Below, piece after piece: positions 1-8,500 of a DNA stretch of 26,294 nucleotides. The first letter of the stretch is position 1; every line of letters begins with the position of its first letter. Source of the DNA: Gallionella sp. (lineage in GTDB: Bacteria; Pseudomonadota; Gammaproteobacteria; Burkholderiales; Gallionellaceae). The notes beneath the pieces were generated by a model, which did not search any database, had not been told where the DNA came from, and saw nothing but the letters and a program-made list of their open reading frames with translations. The stretch spans positions 1 through 26,294 of the forward strand of contig JAUSMR010000199.1 of the NCBI GenBank assembly GCA_030645955.1. Reading direction: 5' to 3'. The position numbers and the translations under genes are program-made.

Positions 1-207
1 CGCCTCTGGCGAAAACAGCTTTGCCGACAATGCACGGCAACGGGCAGACACATTTTTTCCAGCAGCAATCTCATCCGCGAGTTCAATTGCCAGGCGCTGC
101 AACGTCTCCGCCGAGTGATCCGTGCAGGCTCGCCCAACACCCTCTCTTTGTATCAACTCTGCCAGATCATTCCCCGGATTGATGCTCGCCAGCGCAGGCA
201 AGCCAGA
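1..207 (-). pseudogene. C-terminal remnant of a GT4 glycosyltransferase, open at the left edge
   Basis: The minus strand reads SGLPALASINPGNDLAELI followed by about 50 more residues without a stop up to base 1. The motif GLPxLASINPGNDLAEL is typical of the C-terminal half of WcaI/WbuB-like GT4 glycosyltransferases. The frame is closed by TGA shortly upstream (about base 237) and there is no plausible start, so the N-terminal two thirds are missing. In another frame just upstream, LRTFMQS resembles the usual lead-in to this motif, which suggests a frameshift near base 210. The gene lies directly downstream of an intact GT4 gene and could be the relic of an older or duplicated transferase. Where it ends lies outside the window. 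Confidence 0.55.
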
Positions 208-309
208 CACCGGGGGCTGACTGCATAAACGTACGCAAACGCTCGGCCAAGTTAATCAAAACCCATACCTTGTGCAAGACCAAGGTTGCACTTGAAGCGA
301 TCCGTGGCA

Positions 310-1545
310 TCAATACGGTGAACAAAATTGGTTAGAAGTATGGTCATCCAATATTGCTTCCCATGCCGCCAACGCCGCCGACTGACTCAGCGCACCATCG
401 AACAACCGCCGCCCATTCCACCCCATACGTTTGCAAGCAGCCGGTGCATCCGCCAATCGCACAAGCCCAGCCGCCAAGCCCCGTGCATCGCCCTGCTCCA
501 CCGCCACACCGCAATCAGCCTGGCCAACCTGACGCGCAATCTCGCCATCTGGCGCACCCACGAACACCACTGGCCGCCCCGCCGCCAGCACACCATAAAA
601 TTTACTTGGAACAATCAACCCCTCAAGCTCTGGGCGCAAGGAAATCAAGTGAACATCGCCCACGGTCAAACTCAAACCAAGCTGTTCCCTCGGCTGGTAC
701 GGTCTGAACTGCACATTGGTCAGCCCCCGGCGCGCTACTTCGCTCCCAAGCGGGCCGCGCTGATTCCCCCCGCCCACAAACAGAAAAACGAAGCGCGCAT
801 CCGCCTGCAACAAAGCCGCCGCCCCCAGGATCGTCTCAAATTCGTGGCCACGCCCCATATTGCCCGAGTACATCACCACAAACTTGCCTATCAAATTCCA
901 CTCGGCCCGCAACGGGTTCGCTTCCGCAGGTATCGGCGTAATAGCCTCACCATCCGCCCAATTCGAAATCACCCTGACCTTACCGGCATCAATGCCACGA
1001 GCCCGCACCCGTTCCGCCATACGCTCGCCCAGCACCACGTTCATCATCGCGGCGCGCAAGGAATTATCCCGCAGGTGGCAAACCCAACCACCCAAGCGAC
1101 CACCCAGTGCCTTGACCCCCAACTCCACTGCAACCTCGGGGAACACATCCTGCAGCCAATTCACCAAGCGTGCACCACGCCAGCGTGTCACCCACGAGAC
1201 AGGTACTGAAATCAACGGAGGATCTGTTTTGGCCACCACCACGGTGTGCGCATCAGCCAGCCACAACAGCTTCAGCGTGGCCGAAAAATAAAAGGACAAA
1301 TAATCGCTAGCCCGCCCCACCAGATTGGCGCGCCCGAAGCGCGATGTCCATACCCGATGCACCTTTACACCGCGCACCTGCTCGAAAGCCGCCAATTTCG
1401 CCTCGGGAGATTCATATAACTGTCGCGAGCAGATCACATGCACCTCATGCCCAACCTCCGCCAGATGAAAGGCAAGGTCCGCCAACATCTGGCTGGTGGC
1501 GCTGTGATCAGGGAAGAAATAACGGTTAAGAAAGATCAATTTCAC
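310..1545 (-). CDS. GT4 family glycosyltransferase (WcaI/WbuB-like)
   Basis: This 411-residue protein starts with MKLIFLNRYFFPDHSATSQM, the N-terminal signature of WbuB/WcaI-type GT4 enzymes that transfer a sugar from a nucleotide donor to a lipid-linked glycan on the cytoplasmic face. It has two Rossmann domains. The central segment NWLQDVFPEVAVELG and the C-terminal PSKFYGVLAAGRPVV donor-binding region are both well preserved. The start used is GTG at 1545; a tiny ATG frame just upstream ends at that GTG. It is the last intact gene of the cluster in transcription order and is separated from the GT2 gene upstream by about 110 bases. The substrate cannot be told from sequence. Confidence 0.9.
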   Translation of the reverse strand: MKLIFLNRYFFPDHSATSQMLADLAFHLAEVGHEVHVICSRQLYESPEAKLAAFEQVRGVKVHRVWTSRFGRANLVGRASDYLSFYFSATLKLLWLADAHTVVVAKTDPPLISVPVSWVTRWRGARLVNWLQDVFPEVAVELGVKALGGRLGGWVCHLRDNSLRAAMMNVVLGERMAERVRARGIDAGKVRVISNWADGEAITPIPAEANPLRAEWNLIGKFVVMYSGNMGRGHEFETILGAAALLQADARFVFLFVGGGNQRGPLGSEVARRGLTNVQFRPYQPREQLGLSLTVGDVHLISLRPELEGLIVPSKFYGVLAAGRPVVFVGAPDGEIARQVGQADCGVAVEQGDARGLAAGLVRLADAPAACKRMGWNGRRLFDGALSQSAALAAWEAILDDHTSNQFCSPY

Positions 1546-1657
1546 GGCGGTTTACTCATGCCTCGCGGCAGTGTCATATCAAGGATCAGAAGGGAGTCCA
1601 AATTCTATAAAAATATATACATTGCAAAACTAATTACTAAAACCACAGAAATCAGAG

Positions 1658-2560
1658 TCACATATCCTTCCCCGAAACTCTTTGTTCATATATTTTTCCG
1701 TCCACCAGAATGCGGTACCACAGCCCATGCATAAAGTGGAACAAAAAACCCTCGCGACCATCCAGGAAGCCGAGCCTAAAAATGTAGCGATACAAAAAAT
1801 ATAGCAGTGGGCGAACAAACAAAGGTAATCGATAGAACACGTTCAACTTGATCCATCTCATCCGTTCTACCCTACCACCCCACAAGCGCGGTTGGATTAA
1901 ATCAGGATTGGTTTGTTCTTGTTGAGAAAAAACTGTTTGCGCTTCTACCGTGGAATAGCGGTTGTGTTTATCGATCCACGATGCCAAATCAGTAAGTGGA
2001 TTGTCAACAATGTCGAGGTTCAAAGTCATCGCCACACCGTTGGACAATAGCATGTGCTCATCCAAATCTCGCACCTCTGACCGAGCACAGCCTTTGCGCC
2101 ATAAACGCATACTGAAGGTAGGGTACATACCACCGTGTTTAATCCAGCGCCCCATGAACCATAATTGACGTCGCAAGTAAAAACCGTTTACCTCTGACCC
2201 TGCATCAGCTACGGTACGTTGCAAGTCAGTCAGCAAATCGTCTGTAAACACCTCATCTGCATCAAGCCGAATAACCCAAGGTGTTGGAAAATCAACGTGA
2301 TCCAAACTCCAATTCAACTTGGCGGCAAAGCTATCAAAATTGCCAGATATCACAGAAGCGCCCAGCTTTTTTGCCAATTCGGCAGTGCCATCGGGTGAGT
2401 GTGAATCCACAACGAATACATGAGGGCTGAGGCGTTGGGCACTGCGTATGCAGCGCTCAATATGTATCGATTCGTTTCGTGTTAACACCAACACCGAAAC
2501 CCAAGGTAATTGAGTAGGTTGTTGTTCAGCGTCTAATCCATGTTGCATAGTCAGCTTCAA
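1658..2560 (-). CDS. GT2 family glycosyltransferase (WaaE/KdtX-like)
   Basis: This is a 300-residue GT-A fold transferase. It begins the fold at VSVLVLTRNES (about residues 21-31), carries DSHSPDGTAE in the nucleotide-binding region and the metal-binding LDADE motif near residue 99, and has a hydrophobic, aromatic-rich C-terminus that probably lies on the membrane. Similar proteins include WaaE/KdtX lipopolysaccharide core glucosyltransferases and many O-antigen GT2 enzymes. The annotated start is TTG in a TTGA overlap with the stop of the upstream GT4 gene; ATG at 2548 is an alternative. The overlap indicates translational coupling. Donor and acceptor are unknown. Confidence 0.88.
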   Translation of the reverse strand: MKLTMQHGLDAEQQPTQLPWVSVLVLTRNESIHIERCIRSAQRLSPHVFVVDSHSPDGTAELAKKLGASVISGNFDSFAAKLNWSLDHVDFPTPWVIRLDADEVFTDDLLTDLQRTVADAGSEVNGFYLRRQLWFMGRWIKHGGMYPTFSMRLWRKGCARSEVRDLDEHMLLSNGVAMTLNLDIVDNPLTDLASWIDKHNRYSTVEAQTVFSQQEQTNPDLIQPRLWGGRVERMRWIKLNVFYRLPLFVRPLLYFLYRYIFRLGFLDGREGFLFHFMHGLWYRILVDGKIYEQRVSGKDM

Positions 2561-3771
2561 ACCAGCGCCATCAATTCATCGACACAGGATGAAACAGCTT
2601 GCTGATCATAGTGTTCGATCGCAAATTGTCTCCCTTTATCACCTAAAGCAAGTCGCGCTTCTGGAGAGCGTAGAAGTTCAGCTATCGCATTGGCCAAGGG
2701 TTCATTATCAGGGGTCAAAGAAATGACTTTGCCCGCCCCTGCACTACCGATATCTGGTGCAATGCCCACATTATCGGAAATCACCACGGGCAAACCGCAT
2801 AACATTGCTTCGACCACAGCCATCCCAAAGTTTTCTGAAAGTGATGGTAAGACGAAAACATCCGCATCCACCATAGCCTGCTTTCCTATTGAAGGCTCAA
2901 CCATTCCAGTAAAGATCACTCTATCCATAACGCCCAAATCGCTTGCACAACGCTCAACGATCGCACGGTATCCCTCCTCATCACCCCCTACAACCGCGAG
3001 AATAACCGTGGGAAACTCAAAAGCTAACTTTGACAGAGCTTGTACAGTAAATTCGAGCCCTTTTTTCTTGCTGATGCGGCCATAGTGAAGCAGCATCATG
3101 GCATCGTCAGGAATACCATGATGCCGCCGAAATGCGCCCTTTGGAGGAAGTTGCTTAAACTCCGCTGATCTCACAATGTTGGGCATAACAAACGATGCCA
3201 TATTAATTTGAAGAAACTTGGTCACTTTATCTCTCTCGTCCTGAGTGGTGAAAATGACCCGTTTTGCCCCCTGCAGCATTCGCCTAACGTACAATTTAAG
3301 AAAAATTTTCTTCAGTTGCGCAGAACGAAGCTCTACAGTTTCTTGATACAACGTGCCGTGTGGAAAAATGAAATACGGCACCTTCTTGAATCGACATGCT
3401 AACGCCGCAGCCAATATCGGGAAATTCCATACACCATGCAAAATTGCTACGTCATACTGGCGAATATTTTTAAGTAGCCACCAAAATGATTGCGGCGAAA
3501 ACGTGAAGTGTGGATAACCATAATAACGCTGGTAGATGATAACCCCACGCACGGGCACGGGCACAGGCACGGGCACGGGCACGGGCACGGGCACGGGCAC
3601 ATCGTAAGTGATTGATGCCTTGTCTTGTGGAGTCAAGCCAAGTGGCGTAGCGAGGACATCGACACGATGATTTTTCGTTACGAGTACATGTTGCAACGAC
3701 TGGGTAGTAAATATGGGGCCACCAATTGAGATTGCGGGGTAGAAGGCGGGACAGACCTGAAGAATTTTCAT
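2557..3771 (-). CDS. GT4 family glycosyltransferase with a (Val-Pro)n tract
   Basis: This 404-residue retaining glycosyltransferase has the N-terminal domain start MKILQVCPAFYPAISIGGP, the phosphate-binding loop GRISKKKG (residues 231-238) and the E-x7-E motif ENFGMAVVE (residues 313-321), all typical of the GT4 family. Residues 58-74 are a perfect Val-Pro dipeptide run encoded by a hexanucleotide microsatellite; family members have only a short connection there. The gene abuts the next upstream gene exactly (the stop of that gene is the base after this ATG) and overlaps the downstream GT2 gene by 4 bases. It probably adds one residue of the repeat unit. The sugar is unknown. Confidence 0.9.
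   Translation of the reverse strand: MKILQVCPAFYPAISIGGPIFTTQSLQHVLVTKNHRVDVLATPLGLTPQDKASITYDVPVPVPVPVPVPVPVPVRGVIIYQRYYGYPHFTFSPQSFWWLLKNIRQYDVAILHGVWNFPILAAALACRFKKVPYFIFPHGTLYQETVELRSAQLKKIFLKLYVRRMLQGAKRVIFTTQDERDKVTKFLQINMASFVMPNIVRSAEFKQLPPKGAFRRHHGIPDDAMMLLHYGRISKKKGLEFTVQALSKLAFEFPTVILAVVGGDEEGYRAIVERCASDLGVMDRVIFTGMVEPSIGKQAMVDADVFVLPSLSENFGMAVVEAMLCGLPVVISDNVGIAPDIGSAGAGKVISLTPDNEPLANAIAELLRSPEARLALGDKGRQFAIEHYDQQAVSSCVDELMALV
3550..3600 (-). repeat. Hexanucleotide microsatellite (GTGCCC)n coding for (VP)8V
   Basis: On the minus strand the unit GTGCCC is repeated eight times followed by a final GTG, with one synonymous change (GTGCCT). The unit is 6 bases long, so gain or loss of copies keeps the reading frame and only changes the length of a Val-Pro linker in the glycosyltransferase. 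Confidence 0.95.
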
Positions 3772-4548
3772 CTAAATTAACCGACGAATAAAGTTGCGAT
3801 AATTTTTCCCCTTGACGATAGCTTCAACAAGATAGCGACTGAAACCGACATCCAACCCAAGATCAGAAAGCACCAAGTCATGCTCTATTGCCATCTGTTG
3901 GTATACCCTCTTTGAAAATGCCTCATCATGTTGCCTAAACATCGATAGAAATTCATTTATATGGGATTTGTTAGCACCCACAAGTCGTAAACATTCGTAG
4001 AAAAACTTTGTATCAGCCACATATTTATAGCGCTGATCAAATCCACCTACTTCAACATATAGCTCTCTAGTCCAAAAAGCGGTTTGCTGAGCAAACGGAA
4101 TACGCCCAAGACGTTTAATCAGAGAATATGAAAGATTTACACCTGAATAACGGTAAAGTTCATGCTCATTCTCGTCAACATAAATGCAATTTCCAAATAC
4201 AAGCTCAACTTTGGCCGCCAGAAATCGATCAACAACACGCTTGATAGTGTCAGGAAAAAAGTAATCATCTGCGTTTAAATAACACAAAATTTGCCCAGAT
4301 GATCTCCGCATCCCTTTATTGATTGCCTCATACATACCACTATCTGGCTCGGAGATAATCAAGCTAATTTCGTCTCCGTAACTTTCTAGAACATTCAGTG
4401 TGTTATCAGTAGAAGCGCCGTCCACAACGATGTATTCAATACCTGGATAGCCTTGGGAAAGAACACTTTCTATAGTACGACGAAGGTATTTTTCTCCGTT
4501 AAACACAGGAGTAATTATGCTTACAAGAGGGATTTCATCATTTTTCAT
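3772..4548 (-). CDS. GT2 family glycosyltransferase (WcaA/WfgS-like)
   Basis: This 258-residue GT-A transferase starts with MKNDEIPLVSIITPVFNGEK. It has VVDGASTDNT (residues 41-50), the SGMYEAINKG motif (70-79) and the metal-binding ADD in LNADDYFF (93-95). These are hallmarks of the WcaA/WfgS-type GT2 proteins common in O-antigen loci. The open frame extends 41 codons further upstream, but that part overlaps the polymerase gene and lacks family similarity. ATG at 4548 lies 16 bases after the polymerase stop and gives a normal family N-terminus, so I chose it. It probably acts at the cytoplasmic membrane face on an undecaprenyl-linked acceptor. Confidence 0.9.
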   Translation of the reverse strand: MKNDEIPLVSIITPVFNGEKYLRRTIESVLSQGYPGIEYIVVDGASTDNTLNVLESYGDEISLIISEPDSGMYEAINKGMRRSSGQILCYLNADDYFFPDTIKRVVDRFLAAKVELVFGNCIYVDENEHELYRYSGVNLSYSLIKRLGRIPFAQQTAFWTRELYVEVGGFDQRYKYVADTKFFYECLRLVGANKSHINEFLSMFRQHDEAFSKRVYQQMAIEHDLVLSDLGLDVGFSRYLVEAIVKGKNYRNFIRRLI

Positions 4549-4564
4549 CAAAACGCTCGCGAAT

Positions 4565-5860
4565 TTATTGAACAACAGATTTAATAGACTTGCGCTGGAC
4601 ACTCCAACGCAAAATCCAACCGAGTGAAAGGAAGAACGGTATCGACGAATTACCGCCAACCAAAGCACCAACGAAAAAAGAACTCACAAAAAATGAATTC
4701 ACGGGAAACGATCCCAGTTTTGATTGGCTGTTTATTGTGAACCAACTACGTTTGGCAAAAAAAACAAACAGGGTTGCAAACAAAACCAGACCAAAATTGG
4801 ATATAAATGTAATCGCACTGACATTACCTTCGATATAAGTCTCATCCGTAAGCCATGTAGCGAAATTCATATACCGACGCGCAAAAAAATGCATCAACCC
4901 GGGACCAAAACCAAATAATAAATTCCAGCCATTGTCACGCCAAGCCATAAGCGGAAGAGCTATAAGGTCATCTAAATTAGATAAATCCAAGTTACCGAGG
5001 TTATCAATAATATCTTGATGTGATCCTCGCAAACCTAAACCGCCAGCCGCAATTTGGCTCCCCAACCAAAGCAGAATTACAACCATTGCTGCTCCAACCA
5101 CAAGTTGCTGCCAGATTCTCAACCTAGTGAAATACACTAACAACAAGACAAAAAAAGCAAGGAACCCGTTGCCCGATGCCGCCGCCAGAAAAAAATATGC
5201 TGCGGCCGCCAATCCACTTAGCTTAATAAAATACCCAAATTGACCGAACCTACTCTTACCAGCTTTCAACTCGTAAAGTAAGAAAAAAAAGACCACTGCC
5301 AAATAGCTGGCTAAATACTTAGGCTCCCCTGCCAAACCACTCGGCCGTAGCCCCACAAATTTATCAACAACATAATTCCCAATATACGGCAGTCCCCAGC
5401 TTTCTGAGAATACTTGATAAACGCATATCGACACCATTAGCAAAAATGGAATATAGATTGCCTGCCGAATACGATAAATATCAAAGTGAACGGCCATGTG
5501 ATATCCACAAACTATCGTGAACATATAAATGAGCAGGGCCGCAAACTGAGAAAAAAAACGCCAAGCCAACTCAAAAATATCCGCATCACCAGAAGAGAGC
5601 AGTATCAATATGGAAATAAAACTTCCCAAGAGTGCATACAAAACAACCGCAAGCAAAAAAAAACGTATTTTTTTAAGTTCCAAAAGAGGGCCCACATCAA
5701 TCAGCTGGCCACAATTAACCGGCCGCTTGGCAAATAGCCTGAACATACTCACAATCACTATCGCAACAAAGAATATTTGCATATTCTTTAAAATGGAGAA
5801 AGGCGTTAGCCACAGCAACACCAATCCGATCATTGCGAGCATTGACGGATTTCTTTTCAC
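4565..5860 (-). CDS. wzy: O-antigen polymerase / ligase-like membrane protein (Wzy candidate)
   Basis: The protein is about 431 residues and strongly hydrophobic, with roughly ten or more predicted membrane segments and a long soluble loop in the second half (around GLGLRGSHQDIIDNLGNLDLSNLDDL). The first half holds RPSGLAGEPKYLASYLAVV, which resembles the conserved region of Wzy/O-antigen ligase-like proteins. Wzy joins repeat units in the periplasm. No other Wzy candidate exists in the cluster, and a wzx gene is present, so polymerase is the natural role; WaaL ligase is the main alternative. The start is uncertain: GTG at 5860 lies 19 bases after the upstream stop, TTG at 5896 would overlap it, and ATG at 5842 is also possible. 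Confidence 0.8.
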   Translation of the reverse strand: MKRNPSMLAMIGLVLLWLTPFSILKNMQIFFVAIVIVSMFRLFAKRPVNCGQLIDVGPLLELKKIRFFLLAVVLYALLGSFISILILLSSGDADIFELAWRFFSQFAALLIYMFTIVCGYHMAVHFDIYRIRQAIYIPFLLMVSICVYQVFSESWGLPYIGNYVVDKFVGLRPSGLAGEPKYLASYLAVVFFFLLYELKAGKSRFGQFGYFIKLSGLAAAAYFFLAAASGNGFLAFFVLLLVYFTRLRIWQQLVVGAAMVVILLWLGSQIAAGGLGLRGSHQDIIDNLGNLDLSNLDDLIALPLMAWRDNGWNLLFGFGPGLMHFFARRYMNFATWLTDETYIEGNVSAITFISNFGLVLFATLFVFFAKRSWFTINSQSKLGSFPVNSFFVSSFFVGALVGGNSSIPFFLSLGWILRWSVQRKSIKSVVQ

Positions 5861-5879
5861 AGCGCTGCTTTCACTATAT

Positions 5880-6830
5880 TCAAAACTTATCTGCAATGAA
5901 TCTTTTAATCCGACTTAACAGAAAAATGGCATCCAAATCTATAAATGTATTTGAAGGATAAAAATCAACTAATGATCTTATGCCTAAGTTTCTAGCCACT
6001 AACCGGTATCGAAACTGATCGATGAGAAATTTTGAATTCAATTTTTTTAACAACGAGGTATCGGAAATGAACTTTTCAGAAAAAAAACCTTTTGCCAAAT
6101 CATAGTGCAAAGGGAGTCTACCTGGTGGCGCGGATGTCGTAATCGAATCCTTATGCGACCTAAAAAAAGAAAGTGGTTGATTCACGATGGCGAACTTTGG
6201 GTACTGTTGTGCCGTTAATAGAAAAAGCAATAAATCATTCCCAATTGCATGCATGCTGAAATCGCTATTTATCCGATTGGGCACATGTAACAATAAATTC
6301 TTCTTTATATCCGTGGTTCTGAAGATAGCGCAACCGGGTGAGCATGGAAAATCGTTACCCAGCAATGCGCCAACTATATATTTTTTCGAATCATGAAACC
6401 CTGATTCAATTTTGGAAAAAAGTTTATTGGACACAATCTCCTTAACTTTTTCGAACACATCTACCGATGAATACACGAAACCGACGGATGGATCGTCGAG
6501 GTAAGGAAGCAGCTTGCTCAAAAATTCTGGGGCGATCAAATCATCAGACCACAAAATTTTCGTGTATTCACCCGTCGCTTGAGCCACACATGCAAGCCAG
6601 TTGCGAACCGGGCCTATATTCTCCTCATTCCGAAAAATTCGGACTCTGGAATCTATGCCGGCATAATGCTGGCAAATATCCCACGTCCTGTCCGTGCTTG
6701 CATTGTCAACCACGATCACTTCAAGGTCAGTAAATGTCTGTGACAACGCAGACTCAATACAAGACGCAATGAAATTCTCCCGGTTATAAACGGGGATCAA
6801 AATGCTGACTTTGGGTGAATCCATCAGCAC
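5880..6830 (-). CDS. GT2 family glycosyltransferase
   Basis: This 316-residue inverting transferase shows the GT-A fold motifs VSILIPVYNRENFI near the N-terminus, VVDNASTDRTWDIC, NIGPVRNW and the metal-binding WSDD around residue 94. After the catalytic domain there is a C-terminal extension of about 100 residues without a recognised motif. The listed start is GTG at 6830; ATG two codons later (6824) is equally likely. The next upstream gene, a methyltransferase, stops about 33 bases before this start. It probably adds one sugar of the repeat unit; specificity is unknown. Confidence 0.9.
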   Translation of the reverse strand: MLMDSPKVSILIPVYNRENFIASCIESALSQTFTDLEVIVVDNASTDRTWDICQHYAGIDSRVRIFRNEENIGPVRNWLACVAQATGEYTKILWSDDLIAPEFLSKLLPYLDDPSVGFVYSSVDVFEKVKEIVSNKLFSKIESGFHDSKKYIVGALLGNDFPCSPGCAIFRTTDIKKNLLLHVPNRINSDFSMHAIGNDLLLFLLTAQQYPKFAIVNQPLSFFRSHKDSITTSAPPGRLPLHYDLAKGFFSEKFISDTSLLKKLNSKFLIDQFRYRLVARNLGIRSLVDFYPSNTFIDLDAIFLLSRIKRFIADKF

Positions 6831-6863
6831 AACTTTTTTGAGTTGATAATCACGATAAGCGTC

Positions 6864-7466
6864 TTAGTTCTTCAAATCAAGAATGTTGCTAAAAATGCAG
6901 CGCGGCGCTTTAGGTGGTTTACGCAAAAACAGCAGAAATTGAACGTCTCCCATCACAAATGAATGATAACAAACGTATTCGCTCATGATGTCTAAAATAT
7001 TTTGTACATTAAAATCTTGCACATGGTAAGGATTGAAATGCGTTGATTTTTTGTTGGGATATGAAATTACCACATGATCGATACTGCATCGTTCTGCCAG
7101 CCTAGGAATTAGCGTCACGTCGTCGAAATGTTCGATCGCTTCTAGACTTACCAACGTGTCAAATTTTTCACTAACTGTTTCAATGTCAACACACTTGTAC
7201 TGAGCTTTATTACTTCCGAACTCTTTTTGTGCCCAGTTAATTGCCACTTCATCCTTGTCAACGCCAACAACAACTTCGACATCTGGATTAGAGGACAGAA
7301 TATGAGATCCATACCCGCAACCCGAAGCAAAATCTAATACTCTGCCATAGCAATAACGCCTTACAGCGGCATACCTTCTCAAGTGCTCATGAAATCTGAT
7401 TTCTGATTCGGTCTTTGCAACTTCCTCTTTGGAAATCATTATTCTTTCTAATACTTTTTGTTTCAT
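6864..7466 (-). CDS. Class I SAM-dependent methyltransferase
   Basis: This 200-residue protein carries the SAM-binding motif I as RVLDFASGCGYGSHIL (about residues 42-57), the acidic end of strand 2 in VVGVDKDEVAI, and the post-motif segment SLEAIEHFDD. This matches the Methyltransf_11/25 family found in polysaccharide loci, where such enzymes methylate a sugar of the repeat unit or cap the chain. It overlaps the next gene upstream by 4 bases (ATGA), so it is translationally coupled to the glycosyltransferase at 7463-8500. The acceptor is not predictable. The C-terminus is short compared with many relatives but looks complete. Confidence 0.85.
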   Translation of the reverse strand: MKQKVLERIMISKEEVAKTESEIRFHEHLRRYAAVRRYCYGRVLDFASGCGYGSHILSSNPDVEVVVGVDKDEVAINWAQKEFGSNKAQYKCVDIETVSEKFDTLVSLEAIEHFDDVTLIPRLAERCSIDHVVISYPNKKSTHFNPYHVQDFNVQNILDIMSEYVCYHSFVMGDVQFLLFLRKPPKAPRCIFSNILDLKN

Positions 7467-8500
7467 AAAATACTCCTCATAAGCTTTTCAAAATTTGATA
7501 TAAAAACATCCCAACAATACTTACCCTCAACAACTGATCTATTTTCTACTGATATGGTCTTAATTTCATCGTCCGACAAGTTTTGTATCTTGTTTATCAC
7601 GTCAACATTGTGATTCATATCCTCCAGCGACAAATAAAAAATATTTTTTTCCCGGCTATACCCAGATTGATTTGTGCAGGCCACGGGAAATCCCCAACTC
7701 ATCGCTTCTAAAATTGTGGTTGCTTGCGCATCTGCCCTACTCATGTTGATTAAAACATCGTAATCACTTGCGATAGTTTTCATTAAATCTGGTGTCAAGG
7801 CAGTGGGTTCAGATATCTTTTTCCACCCATTAATTTTTGCCCCGGTACAAATATACCCCCCTTGAAAATCTGGGATACGCTTAGCCAACTCCTCTAACAA
7901 ACCTATCCCTTTTTCATCGCCAAATCTGCTTTTCCTACCTATATATAGAAACCGTCTTTTATTAGGCAGATTAAACTCATTTTTAACTATCGGATAACTT
8001 TTAGCATCAACAGCCATATTTAAATGGAATATTTTCTTCCTGAAATTTTTAAGGGGGGATTCGCTAAAATTATCCACCCAATAATCACCGCCAATCGCAA
8101 TCATTCCATCACAAAACATTAACCCTTCTCTAACCCAACCTAGCTGGGACTCGTTGTTGTTGTATGGCTGAATCAAAATTTTCTTACTAAATCTAGCATC
8201 ATGGATGGAGTTCCACATAACCGTATTCCGATCAGTCCAAAGATGGCCCAGCAATATATCCCCAGGCTCAGGGCAAATAGTTAGTTTTTCCCTTAAGTCG
8301 TAAAGTTTTACTTTGTATTGAGCTTCTAATGATTTACCTACAAAAAAAGTAATTGACTGCGGTGCACGTAATGGACTGGGCCAATTAAATGCAGCTACTG
8401 AACTAGCTCGGGACATTTCCCTGTGCATAAGTCGTCTATATACCTTGCAGATTAAATTACCACTTGAGGGTAATACATAAACAAAATGCACTGTTTTCAT
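7463..8500 (-). CDS. GT4-like glycosyltransferase
   Basis: The 345-residue protein lacks a textbook N-terminal GT4 signature, but its C-terminal half is a typical GT-B donor-binding domain. RRFLYIGRKSRFGDEKG holds the phosphate-binding loop, VLINMSRADAQATTILEAM contains the second-domain helix ending in Glu, and SWGFPVACTNQSG follows. The N-terminal half (LPSSGNLICKVYRRLM, and ILLGHLWTDRNT) is divergent. The gene overlaps both neighbours by 4 bases: wzx upstream and the methyltransferase downstream. It is probably a transferase for the repeat unit, with unknown specificity; the divergent N-terminus leaves some doubt about the exact family. Confidence 0.8.
   Translation of the reverse strand: MKTVHFVYVLPSSGNLICKVYRRLMHREMSRASSVAAFNWPSPLRAPQSITFFVGKSLEAQYKVKLYDLREKLTICPEPGDILLGHLWTDRNTVMWNSIHDARFSKKILIQPYNNNESQLGWVREGLMFCDGMIAIGGDYWVDNFSESPLKNFRKKIFHLNMAVDAKSYPIVKNEFNLPNKRRFLYIGRKSRFGDEKGIGLLEELAKRIPDFQGGYICTGAKINGWKKISEPTALTPDLMKTIASDYDVLINMSRADAQATTILEAMSWGFPVACTNQSGYSREKNIFYLSLEDMNHNVDVINKIQNLSDDEIKTISVENRSVVEGKYCWDVFISNFEKLMRSIL

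Noticed and set aside
328..1209. Plus-strand 293-codon frame opposite the GT4 gene
   Set aside because: It is the antisense of a clear glycosyltransferase, its translation is low-complexity and shows no motif.
4549..4671. N-terminal extension of the GT2 gene to 4671
   Set aside because: It overlaps the polymerase gene, has no family similarity, and ATG 4548 gives a standard GT2 N-terminus.
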